From Allobacillus halotolerans (lineage in GTDB: Bacteria > Bacillota > Bacilli > Bacillales > Alkalibacillaceae): a stretch of DNA of 64,000 bases. The notes beneath the pieces are model-generated. The model did not search any database. It had not been told where the DNA came from and saw nothing but the letters and a program-made list of their open reading frames with translations. This document shows positions 8,910 through 17,048 of this stretch, piece by piece. The stretch is from assembly GCF_028743495.1 (NCBI RefSeq), contig NZ_CP117968.1; one strand, given 5' to 3'. Made by a program: the position numbers and the translations under genes. Numbering within the stretch: position 1 is the stretch's first letter; each line of letters starts with the position of its first letter.

Positions 8910-10274
8910 TTATTGAATTGCTTTGATCAAGCCAGCAATCGGTAGGGATTGACTAACTGTTTTATGACTATGATGTTTATTATTTTGGAATTCCAATTCT
9001 TCTTGGACCTCTTCTTCGATCCCGAAGATCTTAACAAATAATTTCAGCATCTCTTCGGCTTCTTCGTCGCCAGCCATTTCTTTCGCTTGAAGAATAGGCT
9101 CTTTCAACATTTGATTGATGATACTTTTCGTATGCTTATTCAATACTTTTCTTTCTCGATCGGTTAAGTCAGGCATCTTCCGTTCAATAGATGCCATGGT
9201 CGTCTCCTGAATGGAAAGAGCTTTATTGCGCAATGCTGAAATCACCGGAACGACGCCTAGTGTTTGAATCCATTCGTTGAATTCATCCAACTCTGTATCA
9301 ATCATTTGTTCAATTGCATTCGCAGCTCTCTGTCTCTCTTCCAGGTTTTTATTAATGACTCCTCGAAGATCGTCGATGTCATAAACAATCACACCGTCCA
9401 AATCATTTACAGATGGATCGATGTTTCGTGGTACGGAAATGTCTATTAAGAATAATGGCTTTCCATTTCGACGACTAACTAATGGTGCTAACTGTTCTCG
9501 CGTAATAATAAAGGAATCCGTCGATGCGGATGTAATAAGAATATCCGCTTCTTGCAGGACATCATCAAGTTCGTCCATAGACTTAGAAAAGCCTTCAAAC
9601 TTATCAGCGACTTCTTTCGCCTTTTCATAAGTTCTATTAATAACGGTAATTTGTTGAATCCCAGAACCATGTAGATTCTTTACTGCGAGCTCGCCCATTT
9701 TTCCTGCACCTAATATGGCAACATGCTGTTCTTTTAGGTCACTAAAAATTTGTTTTCCTAATTCTACTGCGGCGTAACTAATGGAAACAGCATTTTCACC
9801 GATCGCTGTTTCGCGATGAGCTCGCTTCGCTACCGTAACTGCTTGTTTGAATAGTTGATTGAAGATCAAACCTGAAGACTCAACTTCTTGAGCAACCTGA
9901 AAAGCTTTTCGAACTTGCCCGAGAATTTGTGTTTCTCCTAAGACCATCGAATCGAGTCCTGCTGTCACCTTCATCAAATGACGTACTGCATCGGTCTCTT
10001 CTTTAATTTCAATATATTTTTTAACATAATCGAGTTCTAATGAGAATTGGTTAGCTAAGAACCGTTTTACATAATAACGCCCTGTGTGTAATTGATCCGC
10101 TACGACGTATAACTCTGTTCGATTACAGGTGGAAACAATTACGTTCTCAAGAATACTCTTTTCTTGGTTTAACTCGAGCATTGTTTCACTTAAATGTTCA
10201 TCTGAAAAAGCCAGTTTTTCACGGATTTCAACCGGGGCTGTTCGGTAGTTGACGCTCAATACAATAAAATGCAT
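8910..10274 (-). CDS. hemA: Glutamyl-tRNA reductase
   Basis: HemA uses NADPH to reduce glutamyl-tRNA to glutamate-1-semialdehyde, the committed and usually regulated step of heme synthesis. Cys50 in VSTCNRTELY is the catalytic thiol. The NADPH-binding fold holds AILGAGKMGELAV, and the C-terminal helical dimerisation domain follows. The ATG at 10274 (MHFIVLSVNYRTAPVE) is chosen because GAGGGGTG precedes it at suitable distance; the frame opens six codons earlier without a better signal. Length is 454 aa, as usual. The hemX gene normally found behind it is missing. A candidate PerR box lies upstream. Confidence 0.96.
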   Translation of the reverse strand: MHFIVLSVNYRTAPVEIREKLAFSDEHLSETMLELNQEKSILENVIVSTCNRTELYVVADQLHTGRYYVKRFLANQFSLELDYVKKYIEIKEETDAVRHLMKVTAGLDSMVLGETQILGQVRKAFQVAQEVESSGLIFNQLFKQAVTVAKRAHRETAIGENAVSISYAAVELGKQIFSDLKEQHVAILGAGKMGELAVKNLHGSGIQQITVINRTYEKAKEVADKFEGFSKSMDELDDVLQEADILITSASTDSFIITREQLAPLVSRRNGKPLFLIDISVPRNIDPSVNDLDGVIVYDIDDLRGVINKNLEERQRAANAIEQMIDTELDEFNEWIQTLGVVPVISALRNKALSIQETTMASIERKMPDLTDRERKVLNKHTKSIINQMLKEPILQAKEMAGDEEAEEMLKLFVKIFGIEEEVQEELEFQNNKHHSHKTVSQSLPIAGLIKAIQ

Positions 10275-10377
10275 CTTTCTTTCACCCCTCATTTATCGTA
10301 CAATCATCTATGAATTCAGTATAACAAACAAAGTATCGCTCACTTGCTAACTACTTTGAACGAATTATGAAACTTAT

Positions 10378-10398
10378 ATTATATTAGAATGATTTTAA
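10378..10398 (-). promoter_or_regulatory. Candidate PerR box beside a -10 element upstream of hemA
   Basis: TTAGAATGATTTTAA (10384-10398) matches the PerR consensus TTATAATNATTATAA at all but two positions. It directly abuts a leftward TATAAT (10383-10378). B. subtilis hemA is a known PerR target, which supports the reading. No good -35 is visible, so promoter placement is uncertain. The site also lies in front of the divergent gene at 10463. Confidence 0.45.
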
Positions 10399-10462
10399 TT
10401 CCATATAGTAGCCTATCATAACCGATGAGTTACAGCAAGAAAACCGTTTAGGGAGTGGTTTT

Positions 10463-10942
10463 TTGAAACAATCCAAAACATTTATCGGAGTCTTATTAAT
10501 CGGATTTGGACTATTTTTTGTTTTACAACAGTATTCTATACCAATTCTTTCCCGTTTTGATACATGGCCTACCATTTTAATCATTTTGGGAATGGCTTTT
10601 TTAGCACAAGGATATTTAAATAAACAACCGGAATCCATTTTGCCGGGAGGTATTCTTACTGGTCTCGGCATCCATTTTCATGCCTTACACCATTGGCATA
10701 ATTGGATTGATCACTGGGGTATGTATACGTTGATTGTTGGTTTTTCATTCTTACTCCGCGCACACAAAACAAATCAAGGGGTTATGATTGGCCTTATATT
10801 GGTAATCATTTCACTAATCGGCATTTCTTCCATCACGCTACCGAAATGGTTTGGTTGGGTTGACTACCTCTTTATGCAAATTGAACAATTTTGGCCCTTC
10901 TTGTTGATCGGTCTTGGCGCCTTCTTTTTATTCAAAAAATAG
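10463..10942 (+). CDS. LiaI/LiaF-like transmembrane protein, position of YsxD
   Basis: This 159-aa hydrophobic protein has about five membrane segments in repeated form. Each short block reads like IGVLLIGFGLFFVLQQ or WPFLLIGLGAFFLFKK, the pattern of LiaI/LiaF-type transmembrane domains. A His-rich loop (HFHALHHWHNWIDHWG) sits between segments near residues 71-86. The start is TTG at 10463 with GGGAGTGG just upstream. It is divergent from hemA and lies between hemA and ysxC, where B. subtilis has ysxD, so it is probably the positional equivalent. Function is unknown. No clear terminator follows. Confidence 0.75.
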   Translation: MKQSKTFIGVLLIGFGLFFVLQQYSIPILSRFDTWPTILIILGMAFLAQGYLNKQPESILPGGILTGLGIHFHALHHWHNWIDHWGMYTLIVGFSFLLRAHKTNQGVMIGLILVIISLIGISSITLPKWFGWVDYLFMQIEQFWPFLLIGLGAFFLFKK

Positions 10943-11301
10943 TGTCGAGATGAATCTGGTTTAGAGGATTATATGTACAGAATGCTAATGTCATTCGCAG
11001 CAAGATTGCTTTGATAAAATTTAATCCGGAACAGAGACATTAGAACAGTTAAATACCCGATTATGTTTGATTTTTTGCCAGCAATAATCATGAACCTTTT
11101 GAGTTAATTTTTACAAGTTAGACATGGATGTGATAATAGCCATTCTCTTCTCGTGTTTCAGTCACGCGAAAGATTTTCAATCCTGGTAAGGTCATCTTAT
11201 GATGCATATGCACGCAGTTCCTTTCTTTTTTTGTTTTTGTGGTATAAAACAAGGATAACAAATAAGGAGCTTGCGTGTTTTTTGTCTCATCTAACACTTA
11301 G
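10943..11301. other. Intergenic region with no recognised gene
   Basis: About 360 bp after the membrane protein gene. An open frame at 11153-11353 has no ribosome site and runs into the repeat array, so I do not call it. Nothing else was recognised. Confidence 0.4.
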
Positions 11302-11315
11302 TTGGTGTCAGGCGA
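11302..11315. repeat. Left arm of 14-bp inverted repeat around array B
   Basis: TTGGTGTCAGGCGA here is the exact reverse complement of TCGCCTGACACCAA at 12085-12098. The pair encloses array B and the GC-rich element. Confidence 0.85.
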
Positions 11316-11330
11316 GGAGCGTCGGCGGTG

Positions 11331-11935
11331 ACGCCTGGGTCGCATATATGTAGAAAACGAGGGCATAACACGCCAGGATAGGCCCATATTTCCTGAGGTT
11401 GGGCGCATATACCTACATCATCCAGATTGGTTCCACTGGGATCTGATTGGGCACATAAATATAAAAAGTGGGAGCATATATCCTGCTCGCGGGCTCATAT
11501 CTCGTCTGATCGGGCGCATATATGTAGAAAACGGGGGCATAACACGCCAGGATAGGCCCATATTTTCTGGGATTGGGCGCATATACCTACATCATCAAGA
11601 ACGGTTCCACCGGGATCTGATTGGACACATAAATATAAAAAGTGGGAGCATATATCCTGCTCGCGGGCTCATATCTCGTCTGATCGGGCGCATATATGTA
11701 GAAAACGGGGGCATAACACGCCAGGATAGGCCCATATTTCCTGGGATTGGGCGCATATACCTACATCATCAAGAACGGTTCCACCGGGATCTGATTGGGC
11801 ACATATAAATAAAAAGTGGGCGCATATAATCTGTCCGCGGTCTCAAATCTCGACTGATCGGGCGCATATGTGTAGAAACCGGGTACATATTGCGACATAT
11901 AGGGGGCATATTTTCAAAAGATGGTCGCATATACG
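11331..11935. repeat. Array B: phased 21-bp units in a 174-bp higher-order repeat
   Basis: The core GGGNNCATAT recurs with its CAT at 11343, 11364, 11385, 11406, 11454, 11475, 11496, 11517 and onward to 11928. Steps are exactly 21 bp except for one 48-bp step in each block. Six 21-bp steps plus the 48-bp step make a 174-bp block that repeats almost unchanged about three times (11343, 11517, 11691). The 11-bp stretches between neighbouring cores differ from one another, although each is copied in the next block. Minus-strand open frames (MRPI-like repeats) are by-products of the period. Confidence 0.9.
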
Positions 11936-12098
11936 GCCGCGGGAAAAGCGCGAGTCTCGAGACCCCGCAGGCCACGCTTCTCGGCCGAGGAGGCTCGAGC
12001 CGTGCCCGGCGGTATAGAAGACACTGCGATTTGTCGCAGATGTCGCCTTATGCCCTTTGGGTGCAAGCACCCGACGTAAGCGGATCGCCTGACACCAA
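11933..12098. repeat. GC-rich dispersed Bacillales-type element
   Basis: This ~165-bp stretch is far richer in G+C than its surroundings and full of short palindromes, for example GTCTCGAGAC (11954-11963). Segments such as CCGCGGGAAAAGCGCGAG, ACCCCGCAGG, CGAGGAGGCTCGAG and GTGCAAGCACCCGACGTAAG resemble a short palindromic element I remember from many Bacillaceae genomes. That is recollection, not a search. It ends in TCGCCTGACACCAA, the right arm of the inverted repeat. No protein is expected. Confidence 0.6.
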
Positions 12099-12194
12099 CG
12101 GCCATCATCGAAACCTACACTAAGTTGTATATTTACTCCAACAAATATTTTAGAGCCGGTTTGAAAATCTCATCTAAATCAAACATCATGAATA

Positions 12195-12235
12195 AACCCG
12201 AACTAAGATTTCCTAATTAAATCTTAGTTCGGGTT
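12195..12235. terminator. Terminator of the lonA-ysxC unit
   Basis: AACCCGAACTAAGATT (12195-12210) pairs perfectly with AATCTTAGTTCGGGTT (12220-12235). The symmetry allows use in both directions; the leftward T run is short. Confidence 0.8.
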
Positions 12236-12249
12236 ACCATTTCATTATA

Positions 12250-12834
12250 TTATTGAATATAAGATGTTACATATCTCCAGGCTTCTTCTTTGCCTTCAGC
12301 AGTTTCAGCGGAGAATCCGACCAAATGATCTTCCGATTCCATTTCGAGCACGTCTTTAACTGCTTTTAAATGTTTAGCTTTTTTCGACTTCGATAGTTTA
12401 TCAATTTTTGTAGCTACAACGATAACTGGAATTTCATAGTGCTTGAGAAAATCATACATAACTTGATCGTCTTTTGTTGGTTCGTGTCTGGAGTCAATCA
12501 GAAGGACGGTAGCTTTGAGTGATTCACGTGTCACAAAGTATTCCTCCATCATTTTTCCCCAAGCTTCTCTTTCTTTTTTTGAAACCTTTGCATAGCCATA
12601 ACCGGGTACATCGACAAAGAAAAATGCTTCATTCAACTGATAAAAATTCAATGTTTGTGTTTTTCCTGGCTTCGAAGATGTGCGGGCTAACGCTTTGCGG
12701 TTAATCATTTTATTGATAAAAGACGATTTGCCCACATTGGATCGGCCAGCCAGAGCAATTTCTGGCAAGCCTCCTTCTGGGTATTGTTTTGCGCTAACCG
12801 CGCTAATGATTAATTCTGCTTGATTTATTTTCAT
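12250..12834 (-). CDS. ysxC: Ribosome biogenesis GTPase YsxC/EngB
   Basis: This essential GTPase acts in late 50S ribosomal subunit assembly. The 194-aa protein shows the G motifs in order: GRSNVGKS (G1, about 30-37), a conserved Thr region (RTSSKPGKTQ), DVPGYG (G3, about 74-79), TKID (G4) and FSAETAEG (G5). It lies 6 nt behind lonA, as in B. subtilis, and is probably co-transcribed with it. The hemA unit that follows in other species is separated here by the repeat-rich gap. Confidence 0.96.
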   Translation of the reverse strand: MKINQAELIISAVSAKQYPEGGLPEIALAGRSNVGKSSFINKMINRKALARTSSKPGKTQTLNFYQLNEAFFFVDVPGYGYAKVSKKEREAWGKMMEEYFVTRESLKATVLLIDSRHEPTKDDQVMYDFLKHYEIPVIVVATKIDKLSKSKKAKHLKAVKDVLEMESEDHLVGFSAETAEGKEEAWRYVTSYIQ

Positions 12835-12840
12835 GCGACT

Positions 12841-15159
12841 TTACTCCTTTAAAAGGGCGTGCTCCAACACTTCATCCAAGTGTGAAACAGTGATAAATGT
12901 TAAGTCATCCCGAATACTTTCTGGAATATCTTCAAGATCTTTTTCATTTTCTTGAGGAATCAAGATTGTCGTCAATCCTGCTCGATGGGCACTGAGTGAT
13001 TTTTCCTTCAATCCACCAATCGGCAGTACTCGACCACGCAATGTAATTTCACCCGTCATTCCGACCTCTTTCCGAACTGGACGGTTTGTAAACGCTGAAA
13101 CGAGTGCGGTAGCGATTGTAATGCCCGCAGACGGACCATCTTTAGGTGTAGCGCCTTCTGGAACATGGATATGAATATCATATTTTTCATAAAAATCATT
13201 TTCCAACTCAAATTCTTCTGCTTTGGCACGAACGTAGCTGAGAGCTGCTTGAGCCGATTCTTTCATGACATCACCAAGTTTACCGGTTAACGTTAACTTC
13301 CCTGTACCTTTAGCAAGAGACACTTCAATCGATAATGTGTCTCCACCAAACTGTGTGTAAGCTAACCCAGTTGCCGCGCCAATCTGGTGTTCTTCTTCAC
13401 GCTGACCATACCGGAAACGTGGTTTACCTAAAAATTCTTCCAGTTGATTCTCCGTCACAACGACACGTTTCTTTTCACCGGAAACAATTTGTTTGGCAGC
13501 TTTTCGGCAAAGCGAAGCAAATTGTCTTTCTAAGCCACGTACCCCTGCTTCGCGTGTGTACTGGCGAATTAATTTTAAAATCGCTTCATCTCGAAATTGG
13601 ACTTGGCTTTTTGTCAGACCATTTTCATCAATTTGTTTTGGGATCAGATGCTGCTTGGAAATATGCAATTTTTCTACTTCCGTATAACCTGCAATTGTAA
13701 TAATCTCCATCCGATCCCGGAGAGGTTCAGGAATCGTTGCTAGCTGATTGGCTGTAGCAAGAAACATCGTTTTAGATAAATCATATGGCTCTTCAATATA
13801 GTGATCACTGAAAGAATGATTCTGCTCAGGATCTAGAACCTCTAGCATGGCTGAAGAAGGATCTCCTCTGAAGTCATTGGACATCTTATCGATTTCATCC
13901 AATAAAAACACCGGATTGATTGTTTCGGCTTTCTTCATTCCACGAATAATTCTTCCTGGCATCGCACCAACATAAGTTCTACGATGACCACGAATTTCCG
14001 CTTCATCTCGGACTCCTCCCAGTGATGCACGGACATAATTTCGGTTAATGGATCTGGCAATGGACTTCGCCAAAGATGTTTTACCAACACCTGGTGGTCC
14101 GACTAGACATAAAATCGGTCCACTGAGTTTATCTGTTAATTTTTGGACGGACAGATATTCAAGGACACGCTCTTTCACTTTTTCCAACCCATAGTGATCA
14201 GCATCCAAAATCTTCTGTGCTTTAGGAATATCAATGTTATCTTCCGTTTCCTCTGTCCATGGTAAACTGACTAACCATTCCACATAATTTCGGATAACAG
14301 AACTTTCTGCAGAGCTTTGTGGAACTTTTTCGTAGCGATCCAGTTCTTTGTTGGCTACTTCTGTAATTCGTTCAGGCATATTTGCTTCCTCGATTTTTTG
14401 ACGAAGTTGCTCAACTTCTCCACCTTTGCCGTCTTGTTCTCCTAATTCTTTTTGAATTGCTTTCAATTGTTCACGAAGATAATATTCTTTTTGTGTTTGT
14501 TCCATTGATTTGCGAACACGCTGACCGATCTTTTTTTCCATGGTTAGAACTTCTTTTTCATTATGAATTAGTTGAAGTAGGTAATCTAACCGGTCCGGTA
14601 TATACACATACTCTAAAATATTTTGTTTATGGTGCAAACGAAGTGGGAGATGTGATGTGATTAAATCCGCCAAGTTACCCGGCTCTTCAATATCCTTCAC
14701 CGTATCAAATGTTTCTTGATTCAACTTCTTGGATATCTTCGTATATTCTTCAAACTGATTAATCAACATCCGAACCATTGCTTGTTCTTCAACACGATCT
14801 CCATGTTCTTCTTCAAGTAATGTATAGTCAACATGAAAATACGGTTCGACCTGGTTAAAGGAGAGGATTTTTGCACGTTCAACTCCCTCAACTAAAATTC
14901 GTCGAGTACCATTTGGTAGCTTGACCATCTGTTTAATCGTTGCAATCGTCCCTGTCTGATAAATATCTTCAGGTGACGGATCATCTGCATCTGTATTTTT
15001 TTGTGTCGCCAAAAGAAATTGACTGTCTTCAACCATCGCATCTTCCAGCGCAGCAACTGATTTATCTCTGCCTACATCTAAATGCATAACCATGGATGGA
15101 TATACGATTATTCCTCTTAAAGGGAGTAGTGGTATCTTTTGATCGTTATTTTCTTTCAT
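12841..15159 (-). CDS. lonA: ATP-dependent protease Lon (LonA)
   Basis: Lon is a cytoplasmic homohexameric AAA+ protease that removes misfolded and regulatory proteins. The 772-aa protein has an N-terminal substrate domain (about 8-205), an AAA+ module with Walker A GPPGVGKT (Lys360) and Walker B FLLDEIDKM, and a C-terminal Ser/Lys protease domain with Ser677 (KDGPSAGI) and Lys720 (GGLKEK). TTGGAGG precedes the ATG. In B. subtilis lonB lies between clpX and lonA; here clpX is the direct upstream neighbour and lonB is absent. ysxC follows closely. Confidence 0.98.
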   Translation of the reverse strand: MKENNDQKIPLLPLRGIIVYPSMVMHLDVGRDKSVAALEDAMVEDSQFLLATQKNTDADDPSPEDIYQTGTIATIKQMVKLPNGTRRILVEGVERAKILSFNQVEPYFHVDYTLLEEEHGDRVEEQAMVRMLINQFEEYTKISKKLNQETFDTVKDIEEPGNLADLITSHLPLRLHHKQNILEYVYIPDRLDYLLQLIHNEKEVLTMEKKIGQRVRKSMEQTQKEYYLREQLKAIQKELGEQDGKGGEVEQLRQKIEEANMPERITEVANKELDRYEKVPQSSAESSVIRNYVEWLVSLPWTEETEDNIDIPKAQKILDADHYGLEKVKERVLEYLSVQKLTDKLSGPILCLVGPPGVGKTSLAKSIARSINRNYVRASLGGVRDEAEIRGHRRTYVGAMPGRIIRGMKKAETINPVFLLDEIDKMSNDFRGDPSSAMLEVLDPEQNHSFSDHYIEEPYDLSKTMFLATANQLATIPEPLRDRMEIITIAGYTEVEKLHISKQHLIPKQIDENGLTKSQVQFRDEAILKLIRQYTREAGVRGLERQFASLCRKAAKQIVSGEKKRVVVTENQLEEFLGKPRFRYGQREEEHQIGAATGLAYTQFGGDTLSIEVSLAKGTGKLTLTGKLGDVMKESAQAALSYVRAKAEEFELENDFYEKYDIHIHVPEGATPKDGPSAGITIATALVSAFTNRPVRKEVGMTGEITLRGRVLPIGGLKEKSLSAHRAGLTTILIPQENEKDLEDIPESIRDDLTFITVSHLDEVLEHALLKE

Positions 15160-15301
15160 TATTGTACCTCCAAGTTGTGGCCCGATGTTCCTTCAATAAA
15201 AACCACTTAAATCTTTTTATGATACATACCTAATAGATATTATGTACGACAAACGAAATCATATCGTAAAGGATTTAACATCTCACGATTGAAAACAGTT
15301 A

Positions 15302-15340
15302 AAAAAGGTACCCTCCTCATGTCGATGAGAGTACCTTTTT
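15302..15340 (-). terminator. Rho-independent terminator of clpX
   Basis: AAAAAGGTAC (15302-15311) pairs with GTACCTTTTT (15331-15340) around an imperfect CTCATCGACATGAG inner stem. It separates clpX from lonA. Confidence 0.85.
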
Positions 15341-15360
15341 CAACTAAAGATCCTATCAAA

Positions 15361-16635
15361 TTAAGCACTTTCTCTAGGTGTCATATCTTGCTCAACGACA
15401 GATCCGTCTTTCAGTACGAGTTTTGGTTTACCATTGCTCTCTTCAACGGTCTTCCTTGTAATAATACATTTTTCAATGTCATCACGAGAAGGAAGATCAA
15501 ACATCACATCAAGCATCAGTGCTTCTAAAATCGATCTCAGACCACGTGCACCTGTTTTTCTTTCAATTGCTTCATTGGCAATCGCGCGAAGTGCACCTTC
15601 TTCAATTTCCAACTCGACGTTATCAATATCAAATAGCTTCTCATACTGCTTCGTCAAAGCATTCTTTGGTGCAGTCAAAATTTCGACTAATGCATCTTGA
15701 TCAAGCGGCTCCAAGCTTCCAATGACTGGCAAACGTCCGATGAATTCCGGTATTAAACCAAAACGGAGCAAGTCTTCAGGAAGGACTTTGGAAAGTAACT
15801 CTGATTCGGTCATTTCTGGCTTCTTCGCTTCAGTGCCAAAGCCGATAACACGCTCACCAAGACGACGTTTCACAATTTGATCGACACCGTCAAAAGCACC
15901 ACCAACGATAAACAAGATGTTCGTCGTATCAATTTGAATAAATTCTTGATGTGGATGCTTACGGCCTCCTTGAGGAGGAACACTTGCTGTCGTGCCTTCT
16001 AAAATTTTCAGTAAGGCTTGCTGTACACCTTCACCGGAAACATCACGGGTAATCGATGGGTTTTCTGACTTCCGTGCAACCTTATCGATTTCATCAATGT
16101 AAATGATTCCTTTTTCTGCTTTTTCAACATCGTAATCAGCTGCTTGAATCAATTTTAATAAAATATTCTCAACATCTTCACCGACATAACCAGCTTCAGT
16201 CAATGATGTAGCATCTGCAATGGTGAAAGGTACATTTAAGATTCTCGCCAACGTTTGAGCAAGTAATGTTTTCCCGCTACCCGTCGGTCCGAGTAACAAA
16301 ATATTACTCTTTGCAAGCTCTACATCATCGTTTTTAACGTTGGAGTTGATCCGTTTATAGTGGTTATAAACAGCCACTGATAATGATTTTTTTGCTTTAT
16401 CCTGACCGATTACGTAATCATCCAGGATTTCACAAATTTCTTTTGGTTTTGGAATTTCTTTCAAATCTTCTTCTTCAACAGTACCTAATTCTTCTTCTAC
16501 GATTTCAGTACATAAATCGATACACTCATCACATATATAAACGCCTGGTCCAGCTACAAGCTTTCTTACTTGATCTTGTGTTTTCCCACAAAACGAACAC
16601 TTTAATTGCCCTTTTTCTTCACTGAATTTAAACAT
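15361..16635 (-). CDS. clpX: ATP-dependent Clp protease ATP-binding subunit ClpX
   Basis: ClpX unfolds tagged substrates and feeds them to the ClpP peptidase. The 424-aa protein has the N-terminal zinc-binding dimerisation domain with Cys13, Cys16, Cys35 and Cys38 (CSFC and CDEC). An AAA+ domain follows with Walker A GPTGSGKT (Lys122) and Walker B IIYIDEID. The IGF loop that docks ClpP is seen as RVIGFGTEA. It has its own promoter and terminator, so it is a single-gene unit between tig and lonA. Confidence 0.98.
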   Translation of the reverse strand: MFKFSEEKGQLKCSFCGKTQDQVRKLVAGPGVYICDECIDLCTEIVEEELGTVEEEDLKEIPKPKEICEILDDYVIGQDKAKKSLSVAVYNHYKRINSNVKNDDVELAKSNILLLGPTGSGKTLLAQTLARILNVPFTIADATSLTEAGYVGEDVENILLKLIQAADYDVEKAEKGIIYIDEIDKVARKSENPSITRDVSGEGVQQALLKILEGTTASVPPQGGRKHPHQEFIQIDTTNILFIVGGAFDGVDQIVKRRLGERVIGFGTEAKKPEMTESELLSKVLPEDLLRFGLIPEFIGRLPVIGSLEPLDQDALVEILTAPKNALTKQYEKLFDIDNVELEIEEGALRAIANEAIERKTGARGLRSILEALMLDVMFDLPSRDDIEKCIITRKTVEESNGKPKLVLKDGSVVEQDMTPRESA

Positions 16636-16711
16636 TATTTCACCCCAAAATCAGTATTAATTATCTATCTGAAAACTTCTTACGTTGAATGTTGCCAATA
16701 CCGTATTTCCC

Positions 16712-16740
16712 ATTATGTACTGCCAAAGAAAAATAGTCAA
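16712..16740 (-). promoter_or_regulatory. Putative promoter of clpX
   Basis: TTGACT (16740-16735), a 17-nt spacer and CATAAT (16717-16712) read leftward, 77 bp before the clpX start. The remaining ~260 bp up to the tig terminator show no gene or recognisable element. Confidence 0.6.
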
Positions 16741-17005
16741 AAGATAAACTTTACTTCTATTCGTATGCAACAAAACGCGAATGTTTCCTTAACTCATCTT
16801 ATTTTCACAAGCTGTAACAGAAAGAAGCTAATTTCTTCTTTTCGCTTCATAAGTGTCAGTTTCTTCTTTTGTGCTAAAGCCAATTCGTCATTTAAATAAC
16901 TTAATTATTTTTCTCCGGCCATCACAGAGGTTATAGTATAGCTTACCTTAAAACTGCCATAATTAAACTTCCGTGTGAAATGTTTTTTCACTATGTAAAA
17001 AACAA

Positions 17006-17029
17006 GGCACGTAAAGAAACTTACGTGCC
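17006..17029 (-). terminator. Rho-independent terminator of tig
   Basis: GGCACGTAA (17006-17014) pairs with TTACGTGCC (17021-17029). Leftward it runs into TTGTTTTTTAC. Confidence 0.9.
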
Positions 17030-17048
17030 CCTTTCGTTTGGGTGTTAA

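Noticed and set aside
11153..11353. 66-residue plus-strand frame before array B
   Set aside because: No ribosome site, and its second half is the inverted-repeat arm and the first array unit.
11769..12123. Overlapping open frames in array B and the GC-rich element as genes
   Set aside because: No ribosome sites. Frames are open on several registers because 21 is a multiple of 3 and the GC-rich element lacks stops by composition.
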